Source of the DNA: Gloeocapsa sp. UFS-A4-WI-NPMV-4B04
GTDB taxonomy: Bacteria > Cyanobacteriota > Cyanobacteriia > Cyanobacteriales > Chroococcidiopsidaceae
Direction of reading: 5' to 3'
Assembly (NCBI GenBank): GCA_019359535.1
Contig: JAHHHE010000013.1
Coordinates: 1 to 46,615 of the forward strand
Length of the DNA: 46,615 bases
Part shown: piece by piece, positions 1-8,767 of the stretch
Numbering within the stretch: position 1 is the first letter of the stretch
How the letters are laid out: each line of letters begins with the position of its first letter
Notes under the pieces: generated by a model
The model's database searches: none
Told to the model about the DNA's origin: nothing
What the model saw: the letters and a program-made list of their open reading frames with translations, nothing else
Position numbers and translations under genes: made by a program

Positions 1-1
1 A

Positions 2-100
2 AAGCTACCGTTGTACTTGGGTTTCTTCGAGTTTGTTCACAACGCCAAAAAGAGAGGCAAAGCCTTGCTGAGTGCTTTGTTGGAGGCTCTTCTCCCCTAA
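2..100 (+). CDS. Possible 3' end of an unidentified gene
   Basis: One frame is open from the left edge of the window to a TAA at 98-100 and gives 32 residues. It contains the stretch FEFVHNAKKRGKALL, rich in basic residues and leucine, which reads like a real protein C-terminus. I do not recognise the family. It could be the tail of a gene starting outside the window, or chance. The next 330 bases hold no intact gene, so it may be part of a decayed region. Confidence 0.2.
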   Translation, partial: KLPLYLGFFEFVHNAKKRGKALLSALLEALLP

Positions 101-434
101 CTCCCCGAAACACCTATTGAGCCAAAGAGTTAAAGAGAATAAGATATTCAGCGCTCCTATCACTACCGCCGAAGATTGCGAAGCGCGTTATATCAGACGG
201 TTATTGAAGAAATTTAGCTGAATTAGAGCAGGAAATCAATGTAATCAATGCCGATTTAGCATTTAGTCCGCGTAATTTATTGCTCGGTATTTAGATAAAA
301 ATCAAGAAAATTACTTGCAAATAGCGCAGAGTGGGCAAAGCAAGAGAAAAAAAGAATTAAACTGGAAATAGATTGTAAAGCACTTTACAACTTGTTTAAT
401 TATTCAAGCAGAAAATCTAGACTGTAGATTGACT
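101..434. other. Non-coding stretch with possible gene remnants
   Basis: No intact gene is visible. Short open stretches such as 299-427 (+), which encodes a lysine-rich segment containing AEWAKQEKKRIKLEID, lack a start and are cut by stops upstream. They may be remains of a decayed gene. The segment near 170-192 contains GCGAAGCGCG, a motif common in cyanobacterial dispersed repeats. The promoter of the DUF4346 gene should also lie here, but I see no clear -35/-10 pair. Confidence 0.35.
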
Positions 435-818
435 ATGCCTCAAACGGTTGAAAACCTGGCTGCAATTGATGACAAACTTTCTAAGCGTTATATTGACCTT
501 GACCCTAGTGGATATTTCATTATTTATCTAGATCCACAAGCAGGGCTAATTTGTGCTAAACATTTCACTAATGTGATTAATGAGCGCGGTTTAGCTGTTG
601 ATCCAGAAACGGGTAAGCCAATTCCGGTACGGGGTAAGGTTGAGCGATCGCACACCACAATATTTAGTGGCAGAACAGCGAAGGAACTTTGCATAAAGAT
701 TTTTGAGGAAAATCAGCCCAGTCTAGTCACTCGCTTAGATCATGCTGCATATCTGGGACGAGAATTTGTCCGGGCTGAAATTGCTTTATTAACAGGTGTT
801 GATTACGTTCAAGATTAA
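435..818 (+). CDS. DUF4346 domain protein
   Basis: Small soluble protein of 127 residues. I recognise it as the cyanobacterial DUF4346 family from its middle and end, including LDPQAGLICAKHFTN, VERSHTTIF and the C-terminal AAYLGREFVRAE. The biochemical function is unknown to me. No signal peptide or membrane segment is visible. The frame also has an in-frame TTG at 429, six bases upstream; the ATG at 435 is preferred because it is the stronger start codon and nothing in the sequence supports the TTG. The gene converges on the Psb32-like gene, with a hairpin of heptamer repeats between them that can serve as terminator for both. The neighbours give no functional hint. Confidence 0.75.
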   Translation: MPQTVENLAAIDDKLSKRYIDLDPSGYFIIYLDPQAGLICAKHFTNVINERGLAVDPETGKPIPVRGKVERSHTTIFSGRTAKELCIKIFEENQPSLVTRLDHAAYLGREFVRAEIALLTGVDYVQD

Positions 819-820
819 AA

Positions 821-865
821 AGTTGACAGTTGACAGTTAACAGTGGACAAATTGTCCACTGTTAA
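821..865. terminator. Heptamer repeats forming a bidirectional hairpin
   Basis: Positions 821-848 are four tandem 7-base units (AGTTGAC, AGTTGAC, AGTTAAC, AGTGGAC). The last part joins a perfect inverted repeat: TTAACAGTGGACAA at 837-850 pairs with 852-865 (14 bp, with the innermost pairs opening to make the loop). It lies between two convergent genes and is followed by A/T-rich bases on both sides, so a two-way terminator is plausible. Confidence 0.6.
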
Positions 866-873
866 AATTAGGC

Positions 874-1587
874 TTACTTGACGTATAGATAGTATGTTGC
901 CATTGGAATAATCGTAGCAGCAAGCAATAGCCCAATTACCCAAATAGTCGCGCTGCCCGCATTTGTTTCTTCTGCCTTTTTAAACGTGCCTTCTACGTTA
1001 ACGGCTGCGGCAATCTGAGGTGGTCCAGGATCAGGCTGTCCTGATAATACGGCAACTAAGCGATCGCTAGCATCCAAAAAAGCTTGGTTATATTTCTCCC
1101 CAGCACGTAGGGGTGCTAGCACTGTCTCTGCAACAACACTTTTAGCAATATCATCTGTTAGCAGCGACTTCACTTGAGCGCCCGTGCGAATTGCTGTACC
1201 GCTACTAAGAGTATCAATCGCCAGTAAAGTTTGATTAGCTTGTGCTTCTTTTGTGGGAAACCATTTTTCAAAAAGCTTATTGGCAAAGCTTTCTGCTGTT
1301 TCGCCATAGTCGAGGCGACGAATTGTGACAATTCTCACCTCATTTCCAGTTTTGGCAGCTAAGTTCTCTAGCTCTTTACTAATCTCGCCTTCGTTTAGAC
1401 GGCTTAAGACTTCGGCTTGATCGATCACCCAAGTGCGATCGCCCTGCTGCAAGTTCGGCATTTGAGCAATGCTTGTTGCACTGGCGGGAGTTGCTACGAG
1501 CAAGGTTGTTAGTATCATTAACGCTACCGTTGAAATCAGGCGTTGCAAATACTTCAAATTAAAAAAGGAATTAAGGATCTGTTTCAT
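874..1587 (-). CDS. psb32: TPM-domain protein, Psb32-like photosystem II repair factor
   Basis: 237 residues. An N-terminal signal/anchor segment (about 17-39, ending ATPASATS) is followed by a TPM (DUF477) domain at about 50-175, including WVIDQAEVLS, VRIVTIRRLDYGE and FPTKEAQANQTLLAID. A C-terminal membrane helix (about 213-233) ends the protein. This architecture fits Psb32, a thylakoid lumen-facing protein known in Synechocystis to protect photosystem II and speed its repair. The assignment rests on fold and topology, and other TPM proteins share them. It is followed on the same strand, upstream, by a DUF4168 gene 98 bases away, so the two may be co-transcribed. Its end faces the DUF4346 gene. 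Confidence 0.72.
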   Translation of the reverse strand: MKQILNSFFNLKYLQRLISTVALMILTTLLVATPASATSIAQMPNLQQGDRTWVIDQAEVLSRLNEGEISKELENLAAKTGNEVRIVTIRRLDYGETAESFANKLFEKWFPTKEAQANQTLLAIDTLSSGTAIRTGAQVKSLLTDDIAKSVVAETVLAPLRAGEKYNQAFLDASDRLVAVLSGQPDPGPPQIAAAVNVEGTFKKAEETNAGSATIWVIGLLLAATIIPMATYYLYVK

Positions 1588-1685
1588 CGGATTAACCCGA
1601 TATACGACTTTTACCCCAAATACTACAGCAACTGTGTTGCAGTTATGGAAATTAGTGCTATTAGCAAGTGCGATTTCCTGGGAAA

Positions 1686-2174
1686 TTAGCCATCAATCAT
1701 CTGGCGAACTTGTTGCTGGAGTTCAGGATCTTGTAGGGTTGCTGCAAAAATTTGGTTAAAGCGTTGTACCTCTAGTCCTTTTTGCTCAACTATCTGCTTC
1801 ATGTGTGACTGATTATCTAGCTGAATTTGCTCAACCTTGCCAAAAGCTTTTTCAAAGTCTTGCTTTTCCTTTTCAGTAATCTCTGTGCTTGGTTGAACTT
1901 CAGGCTTTTGCTGCGCTAGATAAATTTCAGTAAACCGCTCCTTACTTAAGCCTTCTTCCTCAACTGCCTGCACCATCGCTGTTTGAAACTTCGGATAAGT
2001 TACGAGTAGTTCTTTAATAGTATCTGTAAACTTCTGGAGTTCGTCTGGATTAACTTGTACCTTTGCTGCTGCTTGAGGTGGAGATATGGCTTCCAGGGGT
2101 TCTGCTAAAGTAGACACGCTACTTACTAGCAACAAAATACAAACAAGAATACCTGTTAAAAATTGCTTGAGCAT
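1686..2174 (-). CDS. DUF4168 secreted protein
   Basis: The start chosen is the ATG at 2174 (MLKQFLTG), because AAAGGAT lies about nine bases upstream on the minus strand and because this start exposes a clean signal peptide ending near STLAEP. A longer frame reaching 2228 has no such site. The mature part (about 137 residues) is charged and helical, with the DUF4168 pattern of two similar helical units: ELQKFTDTIKELLVTYPKF with FTEIYLAQQ, then EKQDFEKAFGKVEQIQ with FNQIFAATLQDPEL. The protein is probably periplasmic. Function is unknown. It lies just upstream of the Psb32-like gene in the same direction. Confidence 0.72.
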   Translation of the reverse strand: MLKQFLTGILVCILLLVSSVSTLAEPLEAISPPQAAAKVQVNPDELQKFTDTIKELLVTYPKFQTAMVQAVEEEGLSKERFTEIYLAQQKPEVQPSTEITEKEKQDFEKAFGKVEQIQLDNQSHMKQIVEQKGLEVQRFNQIFAATLQDPELQQQVRQMIDG

Positions 2175-2235
2175 ATTGCATTTATCCTTTAATTGTGTAC
2201 TTATACCAATTCTTCTAGATGATGCCACAAATCAG

Positions 2236-2272
2236 ATCCCCCTAGCCCCCTTAATAAGGGGGTTGGGGGAGC
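2236..2272. repeat. C/G-run dispersed palindromic repeat
   Basis: ATCCCCCTAGCCCCC, then TTAATAA, then GGGGGTTGGGGGAGC. The C-runs pair with the G-runs to form a hairpin. Relatives occur inside genes at 10585-10627 and 28146-28175, and in a spacer at 14922-14985. It sits upstream of the DUF4168 gene. Confidence 0.7.
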
Positions 2273-2365
2273 GTAAAAAGTGCAAGTTTATGGAGAAACG
2301 GTATTAGGATTGATATTAGACTTATCAAAGAGATTTAACTACATTTGCTACTAATAAATAAAGGA

Positions 2366-2399
2366 AACCCTTGGCTAAGAGTTATACCAACCAAGGGTT
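2366..2399 (-). terminator. Hairpin after the di-heme peroxidase gene
   Basis: AACCCTTGG (2366-2374) pairs perfectly with CCAAGGGTT (2391-2399), with 16 bases between. On the minus strand the hairpin follows the peroxidase stop by about 15 bases, and the sequence after it is T/A-rich. It is a plausible intrinsic terminator, although the T-run is interrupted. Confidence 0.55.
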
Positions 2400-2413
2400 A
2401 CACTATCTGAGGG

Positions 2414-4759
2414 TTAGGTGCCAAGAAAGGTTGGCAACGGAGGGCCACCATTACGACCAACAGCAGGGATCTCAATCAGAGCATCCGTAGCTTTGCCGTC
2501 GGCATCGGCGGTAACAGCGTTTTGATTGCCCGGATGTCCATTCGGGATGAACAGTTGGGGGTGGTCAAATGGCGCTCTGCGGTACTTAACTCGCTCGTCA
2601 GTAAGCGCTCTCATGAACTCGACTAAAGCCTGTTGTTGTGTTAGATTTAGCCCCAAATTCTGAATATCTGGATCTAAATTACTGTTATTAGGTGGGAATC
2701 CAGTGGTATCATCTCCCTTTGGACCTCGGCGATCGCCACCGCGATTGTAGAAAGCGACCACTTGAGCCAAATTCAACTGTCCACCGTTGTGGAAGTAAGG
2801 AGCAGTGAGTTCCACATTCCGCAGTCCAGGAGTTTTGAACGCTCCATCTACAGCGACTCGCTCATTTGGATTTAAGGGAAGGCATGGCTCAGGGTTCGGG
2901 ATATCCGGCGCACAGTGAACTTCTTCCGGTGTCTGACCTGGTTGCTGACCAAGGCGCGACATTGAAAGCGGTTTACCAAACGGATCTTGTGCTCCTACAC
3001 CCAGGTCTTCAAACGTCGGTCTAACACCGATGTTATAAAAACCATTGTCGTAGACAGCAGTTTTATTGTCTCCCATCAGCATCCGTTCGATTTTTTCGTT
3101 TTTCACGTTCTTCACAGAAGCGTTAGTAAATTCTGCGCCACCGTGACAGTTAATACACTTACCTTGGTTCTCGAAAATATCAAGCCCCAACTTCTGAGTA
3201 GGAGTCAAAGCATTAGAGTTTCCTTCTAGATACTGGTCAATCGGTGCATTGTTAGAAACCAGTGTAGACTCGTACAACTGAATTGCTAGCCCAAAGAACA
3301 GCGAGAAGTTGTACTCGGTAAGCGTGTACTCATTAGTAGTCAAGGCGCGGTTTGGCCTAGGAGCAAAACTGCGGCTACCGTCTGTCGGATTAATTACGAC
3401 GATGTAATTAGATTGCCACCATACTGGTTGGAAGGCGGCTTTAACCAAGGCTTCGTAATTCTGGTTAATACCCGGTTGCGGGAATCTAGTAACACTACCC
3501 AAAACACTATCATCACGAGCGACAAGCTGCTTTCCGAGCGGTGTCAGACTAAATAGCTTCTGGGCTGTCTCTCTAGGGAGCCTCCTGCCCTTGGCAGCAC
3601 TTCTAGATCTCAAGTCAATTGACCCAAACTTCTGGCCAATTTCCTCAAACGTGCGACCATCAGCAGACATCTCGAAGGAACTGAGCGGTGGCCCTACTGC
3701 CTGCGAAGCCAGAGATGAATCCTTAAGACTGACTCTTACTTCTTGTAAGGGACTGGTTGCGGTTGCTGCCTTGAGAACTTTAGCATTGGGGTCTCTTTTT
3801 CCAAACGGATTCACACCATTAAATTCATTTTGGGCGCGTCCATCCCAGAAGTTACGGAAGTTGAATACCGCATTAATCGTTGTTGGTGTGTTACGCGGCT
3901 CTACCCGGCGGGTTTCCGTACCTGCGACGTTAAAGACTGGCTCAGGCGTGAAAATTACTTTATCCTTAGCGCTACCACGAATAATGTCGACGAATTGGGT
4001 ATTGAAAACTCCTTGAGAGGAAGCGACATCGTTTGAGTCTGAGACAACTTCCGAGTTACGGTTGTTCGGATCTGCCAATTTGTGGAATGGGAAATCTTTA
4101 GACTGTAGTGTGTAGTTCGGTCTACCCGTCTGGAAAGTTGTATCTGGGCCCGGAGTCACGCGCAACAGTCCAGGACTGATCTGGTTTTTGATTCTGTTGT
4201 CAGTTCCGGCGTTGAAGTGGCAAGTGGCACACCCTTGAATGCCATCGCTGCCGACCTGCATATCCCAGAAAAGGGATTTTCCGAGCATGATCGCGGTCTT
4301 TTTGTCTTTAACATAGACTGCCAGTTCAGAAGGGCTTGGCCCTGGAATTGGTACTGTCTTCAGCGAAGTTAAAGGCTGGGAAGGTCCTGATGGAACTTGT
4401 GCCGCTAGTTGTGACGACATCCCATGTCCAGCAATAATTGCGATCGCGAAGATGGCAACGAACTTTGTGCTTTTTTTGATGCTCCTTGACAACTTTAATC
4501 TCAGTCGCATCAGCAATGGCTGATTTTTGTGCGAGTTTTTCCCGCTCGAACTTGCTGCCGCTACAGCCGAGGAAGGCTGTTTTGTGTGGCGCTTTTGATT
4601 GTTACGGTAACTTGGATTGATTCTTACTAAGTATTTCTTGGCTTGCTGTACCTGTGCCTCTACAAATCTCTTAGCCGCCTTTAGTAAAGAGCGACCATTA
4701 GATGTCAGCAGTAGGCATGACATACCAAAAAATAATAGAAGAACTAGCATAGTTCGCAT
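2414..4759 (-). CDS. Di-heme cytochrome c peroxidase (CcpA/MauG type), long form
   Basis: 781 residues from the chosen start. Numbers below count from an in-frame TTG six codons upstream. Two heme c sites are visible, CATCH at 183-187 and CINCH at 541-545. RNTPTTINAVFNFRNFWDGR (295-314) is the usual peroxidase-family segment, and PYFHNGG near the C-terminus is also typical. Such enzymes reduce H2O2 with electrons from small carriers, or oxidise protein residues, outside the cytoplasm. The start at 4759 is supported by GGAGG ten bases upstream. Two hydrophobic segments occur, at about 10-25 and 107-127, the second ending SSQLAAQ like a signal peptide. An alternative start at the ATG at 4510 (MRLRLKLSR) would leave a classical signal peptide. 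The gene follows the RTX gene by about 95 bases on the same strand and may share its transcript. At about 780 residues it is much longer than bacterial CcpA (about 340). Confidence 0.75.
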   Translation of the reverse strand: MRTMLVLLLFFGMSCLLLTSNGRSLLKAAKRFVEAQVQQAKKYLVRINPSYRNNQKRHTKQPSSAVAAASSSGKNSHKNQPLLMRLRLKLSRSIKKSTKFVAIFAIAIIAGHGMSSQLAAQVPSGPSQPLTSLKTVPIPGPSPSELAVYVKDKKTAIMLGKSLFWDMQVGSDGIQGCATCHFNAGTDNRIKNQISPGLLRVTPGPDTTFQTGRPNYTLQSKDFPFHKLADPNNRNSEVVSDSNDVASSQGVFNTQFVDIIRGSAKDKVIFTPEPVFNVAGTETRRVEPRNTPTTINAVFNFRNFWDGRAQNEFNGVNPFGKRDPNAKVLKAATATSPLQEVRVSLKDSSLASQAVGPPLSSFEMSADGRTFEEIGQKFGSIDLRSRSAAKGRRLPRETAQKLFSLTPLGKQLVARDDSVLGSVTRFPQPGINQNYEALVKAAFQPVWWQSNYIVVINPTDGSRSFAPRPNRALTTNEYTLTEYNFSLFFGLAIQLYESTLVSNNAPIDQYLEGNSNALTPTQKLGLDIFENQGKCINCHGGAEFTNASVKNVKNEKIERMLMGDNKTAVYDNGFYNIGVRPTFEDLGVGAQDPFGKPLSMSRLGQQPGQTPEEVHCAPDIPNPEPCLPLNPNERVAVDGAFKTPGLRNVELTAPYFHNGGQLNLAQVVAFYNRGGDRRGPKGDDTTGFPPNNSNLDPDIQNLGLNLTQQQALVEFMRALTDERVKYRRAPFDHPQLFIPNGHPGNQNAVTADADGKATDALIEIPAVGRNGGPPLPTFLGT

Positions 4760-4854
4760 AGCGCACTCGTCCTCCAAAGGTGTTGATAAAAAAACATGAG
4801 ATTGTGTATCAGTAAGTAATCACAAAAGTTTTCCAAATTTCTCAAACATTACTT

Positions 4855-6840
4855 TTATGCCTGAACTATGAAGTCCCCACGTCCGATTGAGGGATCGCCT
4901 GTGAGTGTGGCAAACAAAGCTCCGCTGCCAAACCCTGCTGCTGAACCGTTTTGGTTGTAGAACAAGTTGCCGTCACTATAAACAATACGGGCATTGCTAG
5001 ATGCAGCCTGAAAATCATTTGCAACTTTGGCAAAATCACTCGCCGCATTTAAACCACCACCAGCAGCACTGGTAAGGTTCCTGAAGGTTGTTTTGTCTAG
5101 AATAATTTTATCAACACCAACGCTGAAGTCGGCGATCCTATCGACTCCAAGCGCACCAGTGTTAAAGGCAGCATTGGTGTTGTAGAGGAATCTGTCACGG
5201 CCACCCGCGCCTGTCAGCGTGTCAACGCCTGCTCCACCCCTAAGAGTGTTGCTAGCGTTATTTCCAGCGATTGTGTTGTCGAGGGTATTGCCTGTACCGT
5301 TGATATTACGAGTACCTCTGAGGATAAGGTTCTCTAGGTTTGCTCTCAGGGTATAGCTGACTGAAGCCTGAACGCTATCTGTACCACCACGGAAAGATTC
5401 GCTAATGATATCTCTAATGTTATCAACGATGTAGGTGTCATTGCCCACGTCGCCGATCAGCACATCAATACCCAGTCCTCCATCTAGCAAGTCATTGTCG
5501 CCGCCACCAATCAACTGATCCTGGCCGTCTCCACCTAGTAGTAAGTCAATACCAATACCGCCGGAAAGCAGGTCATTACCTAGCCCGCCATCCAAGCTGT
5601 CATTACCGACTTCACCGAATAACTCGTCATTCCCGTCTCCACCTGCGATCACGTCGTCGCCCGAAGCACCAGCAATGGTGTCATTTTCAGCTGCGCCAGA
5701 CAAAGTGTTACTAGCATTATTACCCGCGATTATATTAGCAAGGTTGTTACCCATGCCGTCAAGCGCCCTGCTACCTGCAATGTTCAGGTTTTCCACGTTG
5801 GCATCTAGCGTCCAGCTAATCGACGCATCGACAGTATCTATTCCCGCACCACTAGCCTCTACAATATCGTTGGTTACGCTGGTGACAACATAGTAATCAT
5901 CGCCCACGCCACCAACAAGCGTGTTACTGCCAAGTCCACCCTCAAGGAAGTCACTGCCTGCTCCCCCATCTAAGAAGTCATCGCCAGTTCCAGCGAACAA
6001 ATCATCGTTCCCGTCTCCACCCATGAGAATGTTGGAACCTGAGTCACCATCCAAGGTGTCATTTCCGCCTCCACCAGACAAATTATTGTTAGTAGAATTA
6101 CCCAAAATGTAGTTATCGAGGCTATTACCTGTGCCATCGCTGGGGCCGAAACCGCCATTCTCATTCAGCACTAGGTTCTCAACATTTCCATCCAGTCTAT
6201 AGTTGACAAAAGCATCAACGGTATCTATACCTTCACCAGCAACCTCTCTAACCTCGTCAAGAACAACGTCGCCTGTTATAAGGTCAAAATCGCCGTTGTC
6301 CTGAATAATGTAGAGATCGTCGCCTAGTCCACCTTGGAGAACGTCTAAGCCAGCAGAATCATTCAGAACATCATTGCCAGCTCCCCCAATTAAAGTGTCA
6401 TCACCGCCATTACCGAGTAGGTCGTCATCGCCACCTTCGCCCCTAATAACGTTATTACCACTATTTCCATCAATAAGGTTGGCGAGGGCGTTTCCCGTAC
6501 CGTTGATAGCTGTACCAAGCCCAGTATTTGGGTTATCTAAAAGGATTAGATCATCTAGGTTGTTACCCAGGGTGTATTGGACTGAGGATTGGACAGTATC
6601 TGTTAATCCTTCACCAAACTTTTCTGTAACTATATCGAGCGCATTGTCAACAATATAGGTGTCGTTGCCTGCACCGCCCTCCATCCTGTCTCTACCAACA
6701 CCACCATCTAGTACATCGTCTGCACCGAAACCAAATAATGTGTCGTTTCCTGTAAGACCTTCAATAAAGTCACTTTGGGCAGTTCCGTTTAAAGTGTCGT
6801 TTGGATTACGTGGATTTTGATCACCTTGGATAAATGCCAT
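4855..6840 (-). CDS. RTX-type calcium-binding repeat protein, probably type I secreted
   Basis: 661 acidic residues with no N-terminal signal peptide. It is built from RTX nonapeptides (GGxGxDxLx), for example [20 protein letters not shown] near the start. About four repeats of a larger unit are visible, each running from DTYIVDN-like through a beta segment such as [12 protein letters not shown] to [19 protein letters not shown] and then new nonapeptides. The C-terminal ~120 residues (from RDRFLYNT, through [15 protein letters not shown], to GDFIVQA) match the C-terminal domain common in cyanobacterial RTX proteins, where the type I secretion signal is expected. These proteins fold on binding calcium outside the cell. 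AGGAG lies five bases before the ATG. No catalytic domain is visible, so a surface or matrix role is likely but unproven. No type I secretion gene is in the window. Confidence 0.85.
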   Translation of the reverse strand: MAFIQGDQNPRNPNDTLNGTAQSDFIEGLTGNDTLFGFGADDVLDGGVGRDRMEGGAGNDTYIVDNALDIVTEKFGEGLTDTVQSSVQYTLGNNLDDLILLDNPNTGLGTAINGTGNALANLIDGNSGNNVIRGEGGDDDLLGNGGDDTLIGGAGNDVLNDSAGLDVLQGGLGDDLYIIQDNGDFDLITGDVVLDEVREVAGEGIDTVDAFVNYRLDGNVENLVLNENGGFGPSDGTGNSLDNYILGNSTNNNLSGGGGNDTLDGDSGSNILMGGDGNDDLFAGTGDDFLDGGAGSDFLEGGLGSNTLVGGVGDDYYVVTSVTNDIVEASGAGIDTVDASISWTLDANVENLNIAGSRALDGMGNNLANIIAGNNASNTLSGAAENDTIAGASGDDVIAGGDGNDELFGEVGNDSLDGGLGNDLLSGGIGIDLLLGGDGQDQLIGGGDNDLLDGGLGIDVLIGDVGNDTYIVDNIRDIISESFRGGTDSVQASVSYTLRANLENLILRGTRNINGTGNTLDNTIAGNNASNTLRGGAGVDTLTGAGGRDRFLYNTNAAFNTGALGVDRIADFSVGVDKIILDKTTFRNLTSAAGGGLNAASDFAKVANDFQAASSNARIVYSDGNLFYNQNGSAAGFGSGALFATLTGDPSIGRGDFIVQA

Positions 6841-8061
6841 CTTTACTCCTGTTGTATTTCAAAAATAGGATTCTTCATGCTGAATAAGTTGAACTAAGCA
6901 AACATCAACTGCTACGCCCAAAACAGGAGACAGCGCGTGTTTCTAGTTGTCCATTACCAATAGACCACTGACAACTGGTATTGTAGAACATATTTAATTA
7001 TACCTACTCTTCAAACTTAAATTAAAAGAGCAGAGAAGAGTAACTTCTCTTAAATGCGGTATGGGCTATTGGTTTCATAGCGCTCAATATCAAAAACTGT
7101 TTTCCTACAATGTCAGTAATAACACAGAAAAACAGCTACTAACGTATTTTATTATACAGTAATTTTAGTTTACTACTGGTTATTCAGCGCACCAAACTTA
7201 ATTAGGACTTGCACAAGGGTTAGGCGATCGCAAAATGCTTAATCAGGAATTATTGGTATTTGCTTAATTTACTACTTTGGCCTCAACCAAATAAGTGTTT
7301 CGCAGTTAATATCTTTCCTGCAAATTTATGCCTTAATAACAAATAAAATTAGCGTTTTTAACGCTCAATTCATGTCTAACCATTCTCCTCAAAAAAGATA
7401 TACTTAACCTACTTCTTAAATTATTAAACTATAAATTAATCTATTTTGCAATGCTAAAAAGGTTATCCAAAAGTTATAAATAGTTATTTGTTTGTTGTTG
7501 GTTCATTAAACAATAATAAAATTTGTTTGCAAAAAATATACTTATTATATAAATAAGTAAAACTCAATAATTTAAATCTAAATAAATAGTTAATATTACA
7601 AGAGATATAGTTACATCCAAAATAATTTGTTGACAATCATTATCTATAATCCATAGATAAACGTTGAGATGCAAGTGATATAGCTACGTTTATTCAATAG
7701 CCATATTTACAACAAAGAAGCAAAAGACTAAGTAAATTTAGAATAATTTAGCATTACGGTTGTACCTAAAGCATATCTAGATTAAATTTTTGGCTCTAAA
7801 TCTAGTTATACACAATTATCCAAAAATAGCAAGAAATTTAAATGTTTAATATTAAACTAAAAATCAATAATCTAAATTTAACCAAATATCAATATAGAAC
7901 TTTAGAACGAAGAAGTTGAAAAAAGATCAACCAATGCGCTATCCTGTCTATGAATGAATTAGCACTAGAAACTAGATAAACAATGTAAAATAATCGGATT
8001 AATAGCTATGTGGGAAAATGCGTGTCTAGGCTGGCATAATGCTAGCTGAGTGATAAAATAA
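6841..8061. other. 1.2-kb AT-rich intergenic region between RTX and surE
   Basis: It lies between the divergent RTX and surE genes and must hold both promoters. I found no convincing gene on either strand. Base composition is strikingly AT-rich from about 7260 to 7990 compared with the flanking genes. Short motifs such as AATCTAAAT recur (near 7576 and 7868). A HIP1-like CGATCGC lies at about 7224. It could be a large regulatory region, the scar of lost genes, or acquired DNA. Confidence 0.6.
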
Positions 8062-8766
8062 ATGCTCCTGATATTAACTAATGATGACGGAATTGATGCA
8101 CCTGGAATGCGTAGCCTCAAACAAGCTTGCCGCCAGACATCAGTTCTCAAAACAAACGACTCAAAAGTAATTATTGCTGCTCCCAAAGACCATTTATCGG
8201 GTTGTGGGCATCAAGTTACAACAACTCAACCGATTCACGTTCAACGGCGATCTGATACTGAATATGCGATCGCAGGTACTCCAGCTGATTGTGTACGCAT
8301 TGCGTATACACACATCTGCCCAGATGTCAAATATGTAATTTCTGGGATCAACGCTGGCGGAAACATGGGCGCTGATACTTATATATCAGGAACCGTTGCT
8401 GCTGTTAGAGAAGCGGCGTTTCACCGGGTTCCAGGAATTGCAGTTTCCCACTATCGCAAAGGAAAACGTAATGTTGATTGGGATGTTGCCGCTCGATGGA
8501 CAGCTGGAGTGTTGACTGACTTACTTAAACGCCCAGCTGAACCCGGCACATTCTGGAATGTAAATTTACCACATCTAGAACCCGGAGATCCTGACCCCGA
8601 CGTAGTGTTTTGTGAACCATGTACTCAACCGTTACCAGTTAATTACCGGGTTGAAGGCGATAATTTTTACTATGTGGGAGAGTATGGCAAACGTGATCGC
8701 ACTCCTGGAAGTGATGTTGATATCTGCTTTTCCGGCAAAATTGCTGTAACTCAACTTCGACTTTAA
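8062..8766 (+). CDS. surE: 5'/3'-nucleotidase SurE
   Basis: 234 residues. SurE hydrolyses nucleoside 5'- and 3'-monophosphates, using a divalent metal, and acts in the cytoplasm. The metal-binding LTNDDGIDAPG sits at the N-terminus (D8, D9). The family motifs LSGCGHQVTTTQPI, AIAGTPADCVRIA and VISGINAGGNMGADTYISGTVAAVREA follow in the expected order. In many SurE proteins the last motif reads GINxGxNLG, so the spacing is kept here. Length is normal for the family (about 230-270). The gene stands alone, preceded by a long AT-rich spacer. Its stop is one base from the stop of the convergent VIT/VWA gene. Confidence 0.93.
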   Translation: MLLILTNDDGIDAPGMRSLKQACRQTSVLKTNDSKVIIAAPKDHLSGCGHQVTTTQPIHVQRRSDTEYAIAGTPADCVRIAYTHICPDVKYVISGINAGGNMGADTYISGTVAAVREAAFHRVPGIAVSHYRKGKRNVDWDVAARWTAGVLTDLLKRPAEPGTFWNVNLPHLEPGDPDPDVVFCEPCTQPLPVNYRVEGDNFYYVGEYGKRDRTPGSDVDICFSGKIAVTQLRL

Positions 8767-8767
8767 C

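Noticed and set aside
3591-4036. Plus-strand frames opposite the di-heme peroxidase
   Set aside because: No start signals and no recognisable domain; the minus-strand gene has two heme motifs and explains the region.
5675-6658. Several plus-strand frames opposite the RTX gene
   Set aside because: They are Ser/Pro/Leu-rich mirror images of the Gly/Asp repeats and have no sign of being genes.
7199-7230. End of a miniature transposable element (TTAGGACTTGCACAAGG)
   Set aside because: The motif looks like known cyanobacterial repeat ends, but no matching second end or target duplication was found.
7965-8186. Minus-strand frame of 73 residues across the surE start
   Set aside because: Antisense to the conserved SurE N-terminus; no ribosome binding site.
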